The position numbers and the translations under genes are program-made. Under the pieces are notes generated by a model. It did no database searches. It saw only the letters and a list, made by a program, of their open reading frames with translations, and was not told where the DNA came from. DNA of 7,270 bases from assembly GCA_003533545.1 (NCBI GenBank), contig DQEK01000223.1:1-7270 (forward strand), in the 5' to 3' direction. Positions within the stretch are counted from its first letter, which is position 1; each line of letters opens with the position of its first letter. This document shows, in pieces, positions 1 to 6,762 of the stretch. The stretch comes from Acidobacteriota bacterium (GTDB lineage: Bacteria > Acidobacteriota > Vicinamibacteria > Vicinamibacterales > UBA8438).

Positions 1-30
1 CATTTCCCGAAAGTTCTACTAGGCCGAGGC

Positions 31-51
31 TTGACTATATAATTTTTGACT
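31..51 (+). promoter_or_regulatory. Candidate promoter/operator patch upstream of the TonB-dependent receptor
   Basis: An AT-rich island in otherwise GC-rich DNA. It holds a perfect TATAAT (38-43) flanked by two copies of TTGACT (31-36 and 46-51). The first TTGACT is only 1 base from TATAAT, so the two cannot be a normal -35/-10 pair. For TATAAT the -35 would fall near 14-20, where the sequence (TTCTAC) is poor. The second TTGACT as a -35 would pair with a weak -10 near 69-74 (ATGTCT). The receptor start codon lies about 120 bases downstream, leaving a long 5' leader (roughly 52-171) in which I see no recognisable riboswitch. The patch looks regulatory, but the exact start point cannot be fixed by eye. 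Confidence 0.35.
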
Positions 52-171
52 TGGTCGTCGGCGTTGGAATGTCTCCGCGGTTCTCCAAAATTTGCTTGTA
101 GTTTCGCCTTGTTTTGTGAGCGCGATTCCGATGAGTTGCTGCCCTAGAAAAAGCGCTGAGAAACTGGTCCT

Positions 172-3100
172 ATGAATAGCGGGTGGGTCCGTATCGTCTC
201 GTGTTTGGTGTGGATGGCTGTTGGGTTGTCAGCGCAGACTAACACTGGTGCACTCACCGGGGTCGTGCGCGACACTAGCGGCGGAGTGCTTCCAGGTGCC
301 ACCGTTCTGGCGATTCACCCCGATAGCGGGCGTAGCGTTGAGCGTGTGGTGGATGCCGAAGGCCGATTTTTTTTGCCGGCACTGCCCATCGGCAGTTGGG
401 AGGTGGCGGTTGAAATGCCGGGATTCGGGAGGGAGACCCAGACCGGGATCGACCTTGAGATCGGCCGCACACTCCAGTTGGAGTTCGCGCTTTCCCTTGG
501 AGCGTTGAGCGAAGAAGTTACGGTCGAAATTAGTACACCGCTTTTGCAGGTGAGCACGGCTGAGATTAGTGACGTCATTGAGGCCCGCGAGGTCGAGCAA
601 ATGCCGCTCAACGGCCGGCAATTCCTACGACTTGCTCAACTGAGTGATGCGGTGGTGATTCCGCCGGGCGGGACCCGGGGTGGTGCACTGCAACAGGCGG
701 GCCCGTTGCCCAACGTCGGTGGTCAACGCGCTGGTCACAACATCTATATGCTCGATGGGTTCAAGGTAACCGACGAGCTGTTCAACAACTTGGTCATCAA
801 CCCTTCGGTCGATTCCATTCAGGAATTCAAAATCCAAAAATCGATGTACCCACCTGAGTTTGGTGGCAAGGCCTCGGCTCTGATCAACGTGGCGACTAAG
901 TCCGGTTCCAACGTCTACCACGGGAGCTTGTTCGAATTCATTCGCGACGAACGTTTCGACGCGCGTAATTTTTTCGACGATCCGAACTTGCCGGTGCCCC
1001 CGCTCGATCAGCAACAGTACGGAGGGACGTTCGGCGGTCCGATCGTGCCTAATCGAACGTTTTTCTTCGTGAGTTACGAGCGGCAGGATACCCGACGGTC
1101 GATTACGAAGACATTCTCAGTGCCGGATTCCGCCGCGCGCGCCGGGGATTTTTCTGGATGGGATCCGGTCTGCGATCCGACCACCGTCAACCCAGTCAGC
1201 GGCGCGTGCACGCCCTTTGTTGGCAATCAAATTCCTGCGGGGCGAGTTGATCCGATTGCGCAAGCGTTCCTATCGAACGTTCCGCTCCCGACCGGGAGCG
1301 GGCGGTTCCAGAACCTGACCTCGGTTGAGCCTCAGGACAAGGATGTTCACCAATTCAGTTTTCGTGTTGATCATCGACTGACCGACACCGACCAACTGTT
1401 GGTACGGTATAGCTCCTTCGATGCGGACGAAATTCAGCCGTTTGGCACCAGTGTGCAGCAAGAGGCGTTGGTCCCAGGCTTCGGACGAACGCTCGATACG
1501 ACGACACGCAACCTCGGGGTGAGCCACACTCACACTTTCGGGTTGGGCATGCTGAATGAATTCCGGTTCGGCTACATGCGAGTGGATGGTGGCCAGCGGA
1601 GCCTGAACGTTGGAAACGACTTCGCTGCACAGGTTGGATTGCAGGGGGTCAGCGACAATCCTCGAGATGTCGGTTTCCCGCAAGTCTCGACCGCGGGGTT
1701 GTTCAGCACGATGGGCGATCCGACGACTTTCGTGTCTCGTGATAACGAGCACTTTGAGATGTACAACAATTTTCTGATCGACCGGGGTGAGCACCAACTG
1801 AAATTCGGCGGCTACTTGTTTCACCTGCGGTTTCGTCCAGTCAATGCCGACACTGCTCGTGGGTCGTTCGTGTACTCCGGTCAGTGGACCGGTAACGCCC
1901 TGGCTGATTTTCTGCTTGGGTTTCCGACCTCGGCGAGGTCAGGGATGGGTGGCGGCCAGGAAGACGCGCGCACGACCTGGTTGCATCTTTATGCCCAGGA
2001 CGATTGGCGAGCGCGAGAGAACCTGACACTCAACTATGGCCTGCGTTACGAATTCAACTCCCACATGAAAGATGTTGGCAACCGACTGTCGTCGATTGAT
2101 CTGTCGGTTCCTGGCGGCCGTTACGTGATTGCCAGCGATGATGCTGGCAATATTTCTCCGGACGCTGAAGCGCTTCTGCCGGTGCTCCCTATCCCGTGGG
2201 TTTCCTCGGCGGAGGGTGGGTGGGAGCGGGGCCTGTTGCGCCCAAGCAAGCTGCGTCTGGCTCCCCGGCTCGGGTTCGCGTGGTCGCTCGGACAAGAGCG
2301 GCCCGCCGTGATTCGCGGTGGCTACGGGGTCTTTTTGAATCAGTGGGCCTACAGTGTCCAGACTGCATTCACGCGTAACCTTCCGTTCTTTTTCCTGAAA
2401 CAGGTCGACGCACCGTCGGATCAGCTGATTCCGACGCTCCGAACCCGGGACATCCTTGTCAGCGAGGGGACCGGTAGCATCGGCGGTACGATCATGGACA
2501 ACGACTATCAGGTCGAATACACGCAGACCTGGAGTGGTGGACTCCAAATCGAAGCGGTGTCCCGCACGATGTTCGAAGTGTCCTACATGGGGTCGTACAC
2601 CATTGGCGCCGACAATTCGACGATCCGGAATGTACCAATGCCGGGTCCCGGCTCGATTGCCGAGCGTCGACCGATCCCGGCACTGGGAGCGATTCGTGCG
2701 ATCCGATTCGACGGCAAGTCGATTTATCACGGGGTGACCTTCAAGACGGAACGGCGGTTTGACGGGTTGTATTCGTTCAATGCGGCTTACACGCTGTCGG
2801 AGTCTCGAGACGATGCTTCAAGTCCTGGAGCGACGGCTTTCGAATCGAACGTTCCACAGAACGTGCGAGATATTTTCCCCGGTGAAGAAGCGCTATCCAG
2901 CTTTCATCATCGGCATCAATTCGTTGCTAGTGGAAGTTATCAATTACCCTTCTTCGGGCGCAGCGGCGGGATTGCTGGGGCTCTCGGGGGTCGGTGGCGA
3001 GTGAACGCCATAGTCACCGTCCAGTCTGGGGCGCCTTTCACGGTCAACCTCGGGCAGGACCGAGCGAACATCGGGTCAGGACCAGCCCAGCGTCCCAACC

Positions 3101-3432
3101 AGATCGGTGATTCGAAACTCCCCGCGGGGCAACGGTCCGCGGAACAGTGGTTCAACACCGCAGCCTTCGTGTTGCAGACTCCCTTCACCTTCGGGAGCGC
3201 CTTACGAAATAGCGTGTTCGCTCCTGGTCTGGCTGCGCTCGACCTCTCTATTCAGAAGGACTGGTATGTGGGGCAGGACGGACGTCTTGAGTTCCGCTGG
3301 GAGATTTTCAACCTGCTCAACCGAGCCAATTTCGACGTGCCTAATCGTGTGTTCGGCACGCCCAACTTTGGTCGCATCTTTAGCGCCCAGAATGCACGGG
3401 AGATGCAGTTCGGTCTTCGCTATAGTTTCTGA
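172..3432 (+). CDS. Oar-like TonB-dependent outer-membrane receptor with N-terminal carboxypeptidase-regulatory-like domain
   Basis: An outer-membrane beta-barrel importer of 1086 residues, the usual size for Oar-like receptors. A signal peptide covers about residues 1-21, with likely cleavage at LSA|Q. Residues ~24-115 form a carboxypeptidase-regulatory-like beta-sandwich (GALTGVVRD…GGVLPGATV). The plug spans ~118-248, with the PLNGRQF signature at 145-151, YMLDGF at 192-197 and LINVATKSGSN at 237-247. The barrel opens with FGGPIVPNRTFFF (287-299) and ends in ...LRYSF; the terminal Phe is the classic signal for barrel assembly by the BAM complex. The ATG at 172 is the first start after an in-frame stop at 157-159; its ribosome-binding site is weak. 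The substrate cannot be told from sequence: relatives are assigned to oligosaccharide, peptide or siderophore uptake mostly by context, and no SusD, TonB/ExbBD or catabolic gene is in view. The family is clear; the ligand is unknown. Confidence 0.95.
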   Translation: MNSGWVRIVSCLVWMAVGLSAQTNTGALTGVVRDTSGGVLPGATVLAIHPDSGRSVERVVDAEGRFFLPALPIGSWEVAVEMPGFGRETQTGIDLEIGRTLQLEFALSLGALSEEVTVEISTPLLQVSTAEISDVIEAREVEQMPLNGRQFLRLAQLSDAVVIPPGGTRGGALQQAGPLPNVGGQRAGHNIYMLDGFKVTDELFNNLVINPSVDSIQEFKIQKSMYPPEFGGKASALINVATKSGSNVYHGSLFEFIRDERFDARNFFDDPNLPVPPLDQQQYGGTFGGPIVPNRTFFFVSYERQDTRRSITKTFSVPDSAARAGDFSGWDPVCDPTTVNPVSGACTPFVGNQIPAGRVDPIAQAFLSNVPLPTGSGRFQNLTSVEPQDKDVHQFSFRVDHRLTDTDQLLVRYSSFDADEIQPFGTSVQQEALVPGFGRTLDTTTRNLGVSHTHTFGLGMLNEFRFGYMRVDGGQRSLNVGNDFAAQVGLQGVSDNPRDVGFPQVSTAGLFSTMGDPTTFVSRDNEHFEMYNNFLIDRGEHQLKFGGYLFHLRFRPVNADTARGSFVYSGQWTGNALADFLLGFPTSARSGMGGGQEDARTTWLHLYAQDDWRARENLTLNYGLRYEFNSHMKDVGNRLSSIDLSVPGGRYVIASDDAGNISPDAEALLPVLPIPWVSSAEGGWERGLLRPSKLRLAPRLGFAWSLGQERPAVIRGGYGVFLNQWAYSVQTAFTRNLPFFFLKQVDAPSDQLIPTLRTRDILVSEGTGSIGGTIMDNDYQVEYTQTWSGGLQIEAVSRTMFEVSYMGSYTIGADNSTIRNVPMPGPGSIAERRPIPALGAIRAIRFDGKSIYHGVTFKTERRFDGLYSFNAAYTLSESRDDASSPGATAFESNVPQNVRDIFPGEEALSSFHHRHQFVASGSYQLPFFGRSGGIAGALGGRWRVNAIVTVQSGAPFTVNLGQDRANIGSGPAQRPNQIGDSKLPAGQRSAEQWFNTAAFVLQTPFTFGSALRNSVFAPGLAALDLSIQKDWYVGQDGRLEFRWEIFNLLNRANFDVPNRVFGTPNFGRIFSAQNAREMQFGLRYSF

Positions 3433-3434
3433 GC

Positions 3435-3447
3435 GCCGCGTTGCGGC
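3435..3447 (+). other. Short GC hairpin between the receptor stop and the queG start
   Basis: GCCGC (3435-3439), loop GTT, GCGGC (3443-3447) form a perfect 5-bp stem. It begins two bases after the receptor's TGA and ends 9 bases before the queG ATG at 3457. No T-run follows, so it is not a standard intrinsic terminator. It occupies the place where a queG ribosome-binding site would be expected. It could protect the 3' end of the receptor mRNA or damp queG translation. A stem this short may also be chance in GC-rich DNA. Confidence 0.35.
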
Positions 3448-3456
3448 TTGCAGCTC

Positions 3457-4500
3457 ATGCTGACGTCAGATGCGGTTAAGACCCGCGCGCGTGAAATCGG
3501 GTTTGACCTCTGCGGAATCGCTGCTGCTGAGGATCACGCACAGTTACCCTTTTTGAGGGAGTGGTTGGATCGGGGCTACGCCGGCGAGATGGGTTACCTA
3601 GCCCGAACGGCCGAGCGTCGGGCCGACGTTCGTGCGGTGATGCCTTCGGCGCGGTCTGTGATAGCGCTCGGCACGCTGTACAACTCAGACCGGCCCTACT
3701 CCACGGAGGTCTCCGATTCCGGTGAGGCGTTGATTTCTAGATACGCTTGGGGAGAAGACTATCACCGTGTGCTCGGAGTTCGTACTGAGGCGCTTCGGGA
3801 TTGGATGGTCTCGATGGATCCGTCGATTGAGACCCGAGTGTATGTGGACACTGGTCCCGTGCAGGAGAAGGTCTACGCGGAACGTGCTGGGGTCGGATGG
3901 ATCGGAAAGAACACCTGCCTCATCAACCCAAGACTGGGGTCTTGGCTATTCCTGTCGGAGGTGCTCTGCAGCGCGCCGCTTGACTCCGATGCACCGGGCT
4001 TGGACCAGTGTGGCAGCTGTACGTTGTGCCTTGACGCTTGTCCTACCGAAGCGTTTCCAGAGCCGGGTGTACTCGACGCGACGCGCTGTCTGTCCTACCT
4101 CACCATTGAGACGAAAGGTGCCATTCCGGCGGAAAACCGCGCTGAACTTGAAGGGCACGTCTACGGGTGTGACGTGTGTCAGGAGGTATGTCCTTTCAAC
4201 AGTGGAGCGCCGGTTAGTCAAGACCCGGCCTGGGAGCCGCGTGGATTGTTCGATAGGTCTCGTCTTGCGACGCTCTGGCGGCGGTCAGACGCCGATCTCC
4301 GCGCAGCGATTCGTCATGGGGCGATGTCCCGTGTGCGAGTTAAGCGATTGCGCAGAAATCTTGCGGTAGCGATGGGGAATAGCGGTGCAGACGACGTGGC
4401 CGCGGCGCTAGAGCAGGAGCCGCCTGATGCTGACTCGTTACGGGAACCGCTGGTGGCCGAGCATGTTGCCTGGGCTCGTCGGCGTGTTCGCCGAACCTAA
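3457..4500 (+). CDS. queG: Epoxyqueuosine reductase QueG
   Basis: Catalyses the last step of queuosine synthesis, reducing epoxyqueuosine to queuosine at the wobble position of GUN-anticodon tRNAs. It is a cytoplasmic enzyme using cobalamin and two [4Fe-4S] clusters. From the ATG at 3457 it has 347 residues, within family range. The N-terminal half is the cobalamin-binding DUF1730-type domain. YVDTGPVQEK (D131) and AGVGWIGKNT are the family signature; that Asp corresponds to the catalytic Asp of characterised QueG. The ferredoxin-like part carries C185-x2-C188-x2-C191-x3-C195-P, plus C211 and C238-x2-C241-x3-C245-P: all eight cluster cysteines. The C-terminus (RNLAVAMGNSG … AEHVAWARRR) is the short HEAT-like tail. 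An in-frame TTG at 3448 would add three residues; neither start has a clear Shine-Dalgarno sequence. The gene follows the receptor by 24 bases, so it may be translated from a shared transcript. Confidence 0.96.
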   Translation: MLTSDAVKTRAREIGFDLCGIAAAEDHAQLPFLREWLDRGYAGEMGYLARTAERRADVRAVMPSARSVIALGTLYNSDRPYSTEVSDSGEALISRYAWGEDYHRVLGVRTEALRDWMVSMDPSIETRVYVDTGPVQEKVYAERAGVGWIGKNTCLINPRLGSWLFLSEVLCSAPLDSDAPGLDQCGSCTLCLDACPTEAFPEPGVLDATRCLSYLTIETKGAIPAENRAELEGHVYGCDVCQEVCPFNSGAPVSQDPAWEPRGLFDRSRLATLWRRSDADLRAAIRHGAMSRVRVKRLRRNLAVAMGNSGADDVAAALEQEPPDADSLREPLVAEHVAWARRRVRRT

Positions 4501-4540
4501 AGTACAGGCTGTGCGGCGTAGGACGGTCGTTCACGAGACC

Positions 4541-4549
4541 TGATAAGAT
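4541..4549 (+). promoter_or_regulatory. Extended -10-like element just upstream of yqgE
   Basis: TGATAAGAT matches an extended -10 (TG-n-TAnnAT). It ends 11 bases before the yqgE ATG at 4561, so a transcript from it would start around 4556 with almost no leader. No convincing -35 hexamer is seen near 4521-4526, and no Shine-Dalgarno sequence lies before the ATG; both fit an extended -10, leaderless arrangement. This is inference from spacing alone, and a 9-base match can arise by chance. Confidence 0.3.
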
Positions 4550-4560
4550 CGAAAACAGCA

Positions 4561-5121
4561 ATGATGAGGACAGGAGACGGCGCGACCTTGGCTCCGACCC
4601 TACTGCTGTCGATGCCGCAGCTACGAGACCCTAATTTCCAACAAACGGTCGTGTTGTTGTGCGAGCACACGGACGACAGCGCTTTCGGATTGGTACTGAA
4701 TCGACAGACCGATACCCCCGCTTCATCCGCTGTGCAACTCAGTCCGCCGGTGGACGAAGACAATGGTTTGCAGCTTTGGATCGGCGGTCCGGTTGAACCC
4801 GAACGGGGATGGATATTGACGGCGGAAGAGCCGCCTGAGGCTGACTCGGTTCAGGTCTGCGATGGCCTCTATTTGTCTACCTCGCCTGATCTGCTGCGGC
4901 GGGTGCTCGTCGGTAGTCCGCCGGATCGGACGCGGTTGCTGACGGGCTACGCGGGGTGGGGTGCTGGGCAACTTGACGACGAACTTTCGTCGTCATGGCT
5001 CCTTGCTGACGTCCAGATTGACCTCATCTTTGACACGAAGCCCAGCCAGATGTGGGAGACCGCGATCCGTCGCCTTGGGGCGGAGCCGTCGATGCTTCAG
5101 ATGGGGCGAGGAGTGCACTAG
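4561..5121 (+). CDS. YqgE/AlgH family protein (UPF0301)
   Basis: A 186-residue cytoplasmic protein of the YqgE/AlgH family (DUF179), close to the usual length of about 185-190. Family blocks are present in order: LAPTLLLSMPQL (10-21), DPNF (23-26), FGLVLNR (42-48), IGGPV (74-78), GYAGWGAGQL (129-138), DLIFDTKP (154-161), and W165 followed by LG near 172. The tail ends in GRGVH where many members end in a GHA-type motif, a small difference. The molecular role of the family is not settled: AlgH was named for an effect on alginate production in Pseudomonas, but no catalytic site is established. Two ATG codons in tandem (4561, 4564) are the only sensible starts, because the next Met lies inside the conserved MPQL block. 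It follows queG by 60 bases. Confidence 0.93.
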   Translation: MMRTGDGATLAPTLLLSMPQLRDPNFQQTVVLLCEHTDDSAFGLVLNRQTDTPASSAVQLSPPVDEDNGLQLWIGGPVEPERGWILTAEEPPEADSVQVCDGLYLSTSPDLLRRVLVGSPPDRTRLLTGYAGWGAGQLDDELSSSWLLADVQIDLIFDTKPSQMWETAIRRLGAEPSMLQMGRGVH

Positions 5122-5156
5122 CCTGCGGGCACCAAGATCTGCCAGCGCGGGGATTT

Positions 5157-5162
5157 AGGAGG
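5157..5162 (+). promoter_or_regulatory. Strong Shine-Dalgarno sequence for the ferritin-like gene
   Basis: A perfect AGGAGG lies 4 bases before the ATG at 5167. It is the strongest ribosome-binding site in the window, fixes the start codon and suggests high translation of the ferritin-like protein compared with the genes before it. Confidence 0.8.
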
Positions 5163-5166
5163 CGAA

Positions 5167-5616
5167 ATGGTGAAGCGAGCGACAAAATCTACCACGCAGA
5201 AAAGTGTGAAGCAGGCGCTCATCGACGGGTTGAACGATGATCTCAATCTCGAGCTTGAGGCGGTCTTGCGGTACCTACATCATTCGGCGTCAGCGACTGG
5301 TTTGCTTGGGCATGAACTGCGCGAGGAGTTGAAGTCGGACATCGTCGGTGAGGTGAACCACGCGGTGTTCTTGGCCGACAAGATCACTGCGCTGGGTGGA
5401 GAACTCGACATCAAGCCAGCGATGCCAGCGAAGGTGCGCACCGCGAAGGAGATGATGCAAATCGACATTGCTGCTGAGCGCCAAGTGATCAAGAACTACG
5501 CCAGGCGAATCGAGCAGGCGGAGGCTTTCGGCGACAAGGGATTGGTCATCAGACTTGAGGATATGCTTGCCGAAGAGACGGATCACGCCGAGGAATTGGA
5601 GCGTCTCAGGCGCTAG
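5167..5616 (+). CDS. Small ferritin-like (bacterioferritin-type) di-iron protein
   Basis: A 149-residue, almost all-helical protein of the ferritin-like superfamily, probably binding and oxidising iron in the cytoplasm. All six ligands of a bacterioferritin-type ferroxidase centre can be placed: E29 (ELEAVLRY, with Y36), E62-x2-H65 (GEVNHA), E104 (AAERQVIKNY) and E137-x2-H140 (EETDHAEEL). Compared with E. coli Bfr as I recall it, the position of the haem-ligating Met52 is Val63, so haem binding is unlikely. The chain stops nine residues after H140, so the short fifth helix of Bfr/ferritin is absent. The N-terminus (residues 1-16) is a polar, basic tail with Lys at 3, 7, 12, 15 and Arg at 4, recalling Dps DNA-binding tails. 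Storage ferritin, Dps-like DNA protector or a non-cage di-iron protein are all possible. It lies 45 bases after yqgE, with its own strong ribosome-binding site. Confidence 0.88.
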   Translation: MVKRATKSTTQKSVKQALIDGLNDDLNLELEAVLRYLHHSASATGLLGHELREELKSDIVGEVNHAVFLADKITALGGELDIKPAMPAKVRTAKEMMQIDIAAERQVIKNYARRIEQAEAFGDKGLVIRLEDMLAEETDHAEELERLRR

Positions 5617-5620
5617 CCTG
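5607..5620. other. Small hairpin spanning the ferritin-like stop codon, between convergent genes
   Basis: CAGGC (5607-5611), loop GCTA, GCCTG (5616-5620) form a perfect 5-bp stem that includes the TAG stop (5614-5616). It lies at the tail-to-tail junction with rsgA, whose stop is at 5623-5625. Being symmetric, it would fold in transcripts from either side. No T-run follows on either strand, so termination here would be weak or would need Rho. Confidence 0.3.
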
Positions 5621-5622
5621 CG

Positions 5623-6735
5623 TCAACCTTTGTCGGTCAGGCGGTTGCGGTGCATCGAGCGCACGGTGCGGTAGATGGGCTTGACACGCCGCTGTTCCTC
5701 AACGCGCTCGAGTTCGTTGCGCCGTTGTTGCAATTGGGTTCCCTCGTGCTTGAGTTGGAGGTAGTTCTGGAGTCGCCGCGGCGAGAGTGTCCCGGCCACG
5801 ACGGCGCTTCGTACCGCGCAGTTCGGTTCTTGGTCGTGCGCACAATCGCGGAACCGACAAGCGGTCGCCAGTGTTTCGATGTCGTCGAATGTGTCGTTTA
5901 GTGATTCCCTGGCGTCCCAGAGCTGAAGTTCGCGCATGCCTGGGGTATCGATCAACAGGGCCCCGTCTGGCATCACAATCAGTTCCCGCTGTGTGGTCGT
6001 GTGTCGACCCCGACCGTCACGTTGTCTGACGGCGCGAGTGCGCTGGCGGTCGACCCCCAGCAATCGATTGATAATCGTCGATTTCCCGACCCCGGATGAC
6101 CCTATCAAGGCGATGGTCCGACCCGGCGCGAGGTGCGCCTCGAGCGCGTCGACCCCGACATCTTGAACGCAACTCATGACATGTGTTGGGATGTCAGGTG
6201 CGATTTTAACGATACTTGCTCGAGCCGTCTCGACGTCGGAGCAGGCGTCTGCTTTGTTCAGCACAATGACCGCGTCGGAGCCGCTTTCGCGAATAGCCAC
6301 CAGGTAACGTTCGATACGCGGAACGTTGAAATCGTCATCGAGTCCGCACACTAAGAACACGACGTCGATATTGGCGGCGACGAGTTGCCGTCGGGTCGGT
6401 TCACCAGGGGCTCTCCGCGAAAACGACGTTCGCCGAGGCAGTACAGCTTCGATGGTGGCCTTCTGTTCCGTCTGATGGGGCCGCATCGCGACCCAGTCAC
6501 CCACTACAGGTATCGCAGCTGAACCTGCGGACTGATGCCGGTGTCGACCTGACACCTCGGCCATCACTTCGCCCTCTGCGCCCAGTAGCTGATAAAGGTA
6601 GTTGTGTGCGACGGCGACCCGGGCCGGAGTCAAACCCTGTCCGGCGTGTGGCAGAAACTGCTCAGCGAAGTCTGCGTCCCAGCCGAGCCTTCCAAGGTTG
6701 ACCAAATCGGAGTGACTGTCAACGTGCGGTCGCAT
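5623..6735 (-). CDS. rsgA: Ribosome small-subunit-dependent GTPase A (RsgA)
   Basis: A circularly permuted GTPase that acts late in 30S subunit assembly. From the ATG at 6735 it has 370 residues, typical for the family. An N-terminal OB-fold (about residues 50-105, with EVSGRHRH and GDWVAM) precedes the G domain in permuted order: G4 NKAD (160-163), the P-loop GSSGVGKS (212-219), the G2 region GRHTTT (243-248) and G3 DTPG (263-266). The C-terminal zinc site is C293-x4-C298-x-H300-x5-C306. The tail is arginine-rich. I prefer the ATG because AGGG (6744-6747 on this strand) sits 8 bases before it. A TTG at 6753 would add six residues, but the AAGAAGGA motif touches it with no spacing. An in-frame stop at 6760-6762 bars longer forms. 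The gene converges on the ferritin-like gene with 6 bases between stop codons. Confidence 0.95.
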   Translation of the reverse strand: MRPHVDSHSDLVNLGRLGWDADFAEQFLPHAGQGLTPARVAVAHNYLYQLLGAEGEVMAEVSGRHRHQSAGSAAIPVVGDWVAMRPHQTEQKATIEAVLPRRTSFSRRAPGEPTRRQLVAANIDVVFLVCGLDDDFNVPRIERYLVAIRESGSDAVIVLNKADACSDVETARASIVKIAPDIPTHVMSCVQDVGVDALEAHLAPGRTIALIGSSGVGKSTIINRLLGVDRQRTRAVRQRDGRGRHTTTQRELIVMPDGALLIDTPGMRELQLWDARESLNDTFDDIETLATACRFRDCAHDQEPNCAVRSAVVAGTLSPRRLQNYLQLKHEGTQLQQRRNELERVEEQRRVKPIYRTVRSMHRNRLTDKG

Positions 6736-6762
6736 AAAGTCGGCCCTGCGCAATCCTTCTTA

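Noticed and set aside
31..43. TTGACT and TATAAT at 31-43 read as a standard sigma-70 promoter.
   Set aside because: The two hexamers are 1 base apart instead of about 17, so they cannot be one promoter; recorded only as a candidate regulatory patch.
1270..1824. A 184-residue open frame on the - strand inside the receptor gene.
   Set aside because: Same reasoning: a codon-bias shadow of the receptor frame with no domain and no start signal.
1939..2730. A 263-residue open frame on the - strand inside the receptor gene.
   Set aside because: It lies wholly antisense to strongly conserved barrel sequence, has no recognisable domain or ribosome-binding site, and is of the low-complexity Arg/His/Pro-rich kind that GC-rich codon bias produces on the opposite strand.
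3767..4369. A 200-residue + strand frame overlapping queG.
   Set aside because: It is out of frame with a fully intact queG carrying all eight cluster cysteines; the shifted translation is Arg/Ser/Cys-rich with no motif.
172..4500. The receptor and queG lie in the same reading frame, separated only by a single TGA and 24 bases, suggesting a possible readthrough fusion.
   Set aside because: The receptor ends with the canonical terminal Phe of outer-membrane barrels, which must be the free C-terminus for assembly, and QueG is a complete cytoplasmic enzyme. A fusion would make no sense, and one in three gene pairs share a frame by chance.
5167..5616. Ferritin-like protein as cargo of an encapsulin nanocompartment.
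   Set aside because: No encapsulin shell gene is in the window and the C-terminus ends in the last helix without a flexible cargo-loading peptide.
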